5,996 nucleotides of DNA from Roseburia sp. (GTDB lineage: Bacteria; Bacillota; Clostridia; Lachnospirales; Lachnospiraceae): positions 1 to 5,996 of the forward strand of contig JAUUNJ010000164.1 in assembly GCA_030844625.1 (NCBI GenBank). The letters are read 5' to 3'. The notes beneath the pieces were generated by a model, which saw only the letters and a list, made by a program, of their open reading frames with translations, was not told the origin of the DNA and did not search any database. Positions within the stretch are counted from its first letter, which is position 1; every line of letters begins with the position of its first letter. A program made the translations under genes and the position numbers. This document shows, in pieces, positions 5,086-5,996 of this stretch.

Positions 5086-5215
5086 CTACGCGGGATGCAG
5101 CATAGAAAAGTGGCTCATCGAGCGTATAGACGATAAATGCGAAAGCAAATACGACCAGTACACACAATTGTTTTCAAGATTGGCGAAAGATATTGACGCT
5201 TTAGCTAAAGCATGA
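5081..5215 (+). pseudogene. C-terminal fragment of an unidentified gene (plus strand)
   Basis: A frame open from after a TGA (5078-5080) to TGA (5213-5215) encodes a charged helical tail, GCSIEKWLIERIDDKCESKY followed by DQYTQLFSRLAKDIDALAKA. No ATG or ribosome site precedes it, so this looks like the 3' end of a gene whose 5' part has been lost. It abuts, in the opposite direction, the minus-strand fragment, consistent with a deletion or rearrangement junction near 5080-5095. The family is not recognised. Confidence 0.4.
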
Positions 5216-5238
5216 TAGCATATAAAGGGGATTTTTTG

Positions 5239-5478
5239 TTTTCAAAAGTGGTTGTTCCTTTTACTAAGCATGTTTTTGAGATGCCGCTGCTGAGGCAAAG
5301 ACCCATTCAGTCAGCCTACGGCTGACAGCTTCCTCACAAATGGGAAACCTTTTGAGATGGCACAAAGCGCAAGCTTTTCCCTTAGGGAAAGGTAGCAATT
5401 GCGAAGCAAATGACGAAAGAAGTTTCCGCCCTCAGTCGGTATTAGTTGCTGACCCAAAGGGATAACCACTTTTTAAAA
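5239..5478. mobile_element. MITE-like intergenic repeat with terminal inverted repeats
   Basis: The ends are inverted: AAAAGTGGTTGTTCCTTT (5244-5261) against the reverse complement of 5456-5473 (16 of 18 bases), extended by TTTT/AAAA at 5239-5242 and 5475-5478. Inside are a nested hairpin (CCCATT 5302-5307 with AATGGG 5339-5344 enclosing GTCAGCC-TAC-GGCTGAC at 5310-5326), a hairpin TTTCCC-TTA-GGGAAA (5376-5390), and a direct repeat TTTTGAGATG (5274-5283, 5350-5359). It has no coding capacity. The CAGTCAGCC..GGCTGACAGC and CCCTTAGGGA motifs resemble intergenic repeats I recall from gut Clostridia. No clear target-site duplication is visible. Confidence 0.55.
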
Positions 5479-5519
5479 GTCGCCGAATATTATTTTAAAA
5501 ACAAAGTCGGTTTATCATC

Positions 5520-5996
5520 ATGAAAAGAATCTTTCAATTTTCCCATTGCACATTGCATCTTTACCGAAAAAAGATTATCCTTTTTTCTGTTCTCAGCATA
5601 GGATCTTCGTTAATATCCCTCTTTAACACTTTGTTGTCCGGTCGATTTATTGACTTTTTGGCTTCGCCTAATTGCGTGGAATGGAAACCTCAACTATGCT
5701 ACTATTGTATTCTTTTCTTGGCGACTATTATGATAAGTTTTGCGATATCTTTTGCACTCGGGCGAATACGCGAAAAACTTCATACAATGGTAAGCTACAA
5801 TATAAACAGACAAATGCTCGTCCACATCCAGCAGATCCCTTTTTCCAAAACTTTTTTTTTGGACAGTTCACGCATTACTCAGCAACTTCAAACTGATTCC
5901 AATGAAATCGCTTCATATTGCATAAACGTGATACAAAATGTTCCTGTAAGTTCGGTACGGCTTATTACGGTGAGCGTTATAACATATCAAATCAAC
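5520..5996 (+). CDS. ABC exporter half-transporter, N-terminal part (partial)
   Basis: The frame opens at ATG 5520 and stays open for 159 codons to the window edge. It matches the N-terminus of an ABC exporter membrane domain (ABC_membrane family): transmembrane segment 1 about 19-40 followed by GRFIDFL, segment 2 about 59-81, then the cytoplasmic coupling stretch VSYNINRQMLVHIQQIPFSK and FLDSSRITQQLQTDSNEIA, the usual pattern where the Asp-Ser spacing follows the inner coupling helix. The ATPase domain is expected beyond the window. The substrate cannot be told; peptides or lipids are usual for such half-transporters, and a partner half may follow. The ribosome site is weak and no convincing promoter is visible in 5479-5519. 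The MITE-like repeat and gene fragments separate it from the agr unit, so a functional link is unproven. Confidence 0.8.
   Translation, partial: MKRIFQFSHCTLHLYRKKIILFSVLSIGSSLISLFNTLLSGRFIDFLASPNCVEWKPQLCYYCILFLATIMISFAISFALGRIREKLHTMVSYNINRQMLVHIQQIPFSKTFFLDSSRITQQLQTDSNEIASYCINVIQNVPVSSVRLITVSVITYQIN

Noticed and set aside
4777..5136. 119-codon plus-strand frame starting at the end of the small gene
   Set aside because: It runs through the hairpin region, a terminator and two opposing gene fragments, has no ribosome site, and its translation has no protein-like pattern.
5239..5478. CRISPR array
   Set aside because: Repeats here are hairpin arms and one 10-nt direct repeat, without regularly spaced identical units.
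5672..5896. 74-codon plus-strand frame inside the ABC exporter gene
   Set aside because: It is an out-of-frame shadow of the open exporter frame, which has family-typical membrane segments and coupling motifs.

Overview
The window looks like chromosomal or integrated-element DNA of a low-GC Gram-positive bacterium, most likely a gut clostridium of the Ruminococcaceae/Oscillospirales or Lachnospiraceae type. This rests on AT-rich coding DNA, strong AGGAGG-type ribosome binding sites, an agr-type quorum-sensing system and an intergenic repeat resembling those of gut Clostridia. No marker gene fixes the genus.

Positions 1-488 (minus strand): the first codons of an unidentified protein (1-48) and a small protein with a truncated XRE-type helix-turn-helix fused to an unrecognised C-terminus (63-488). 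Positions 489-655 form a compact divergent control region. A 12-bp palindrome places two back-to-back -35 boxes side by side, and a 17-bp perfect inverted repeat surrounds the rightward -10 box.

Positions 656-3509 (plus strand): a complete agr-type module in the order agrA (LytTR response regulator), agrC (GHKL sensor kinase), agrB (peptide processing protease), agrD (50-residue peptide precursor). The predicted signal is a thiolactone peptide with ring Cys-Ala-Gly-Trp-Met. A terminator follows agrD.

Positions 3585-4780: a second transcription unit encoding a 243-residue secreted protein of unknown function and an 85-residue DUF2007-like cytoplasmic protein. The central observation is that the promoter regions of agrBD and of this unit carry matching tandem 10-bp direct repeats with a 21-bp period, the geometry used by AgrA/LytTR regulators. 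The inferred circuit is: AgrD peptide, exported and cyclised by AgrB, sensed by AgrC, phosphorylating AgrA, which activates both agrBD (feedback) and the secreted-protein unit (output). Short upstream ORFs ending in an ATGA overlap precede the secreted gene.

Positions 4781-5519 contain no intact gene. They hold a 14-bp inverted repeat (possible remnant of a transfer origin), a terminator, two gene fragments on opposite strands in a GC-rich patch (about 55% over 4861-5040, against about 30% in a stretch of the preceding gene), and a roughly 240-bp MITE-like repeat with imperfect terminal inverted repeats. This looks like scar tissue of a mobile element. Positions 5520-5996 are the 5' end of an ABC exporter half-transporter that runs off the window.
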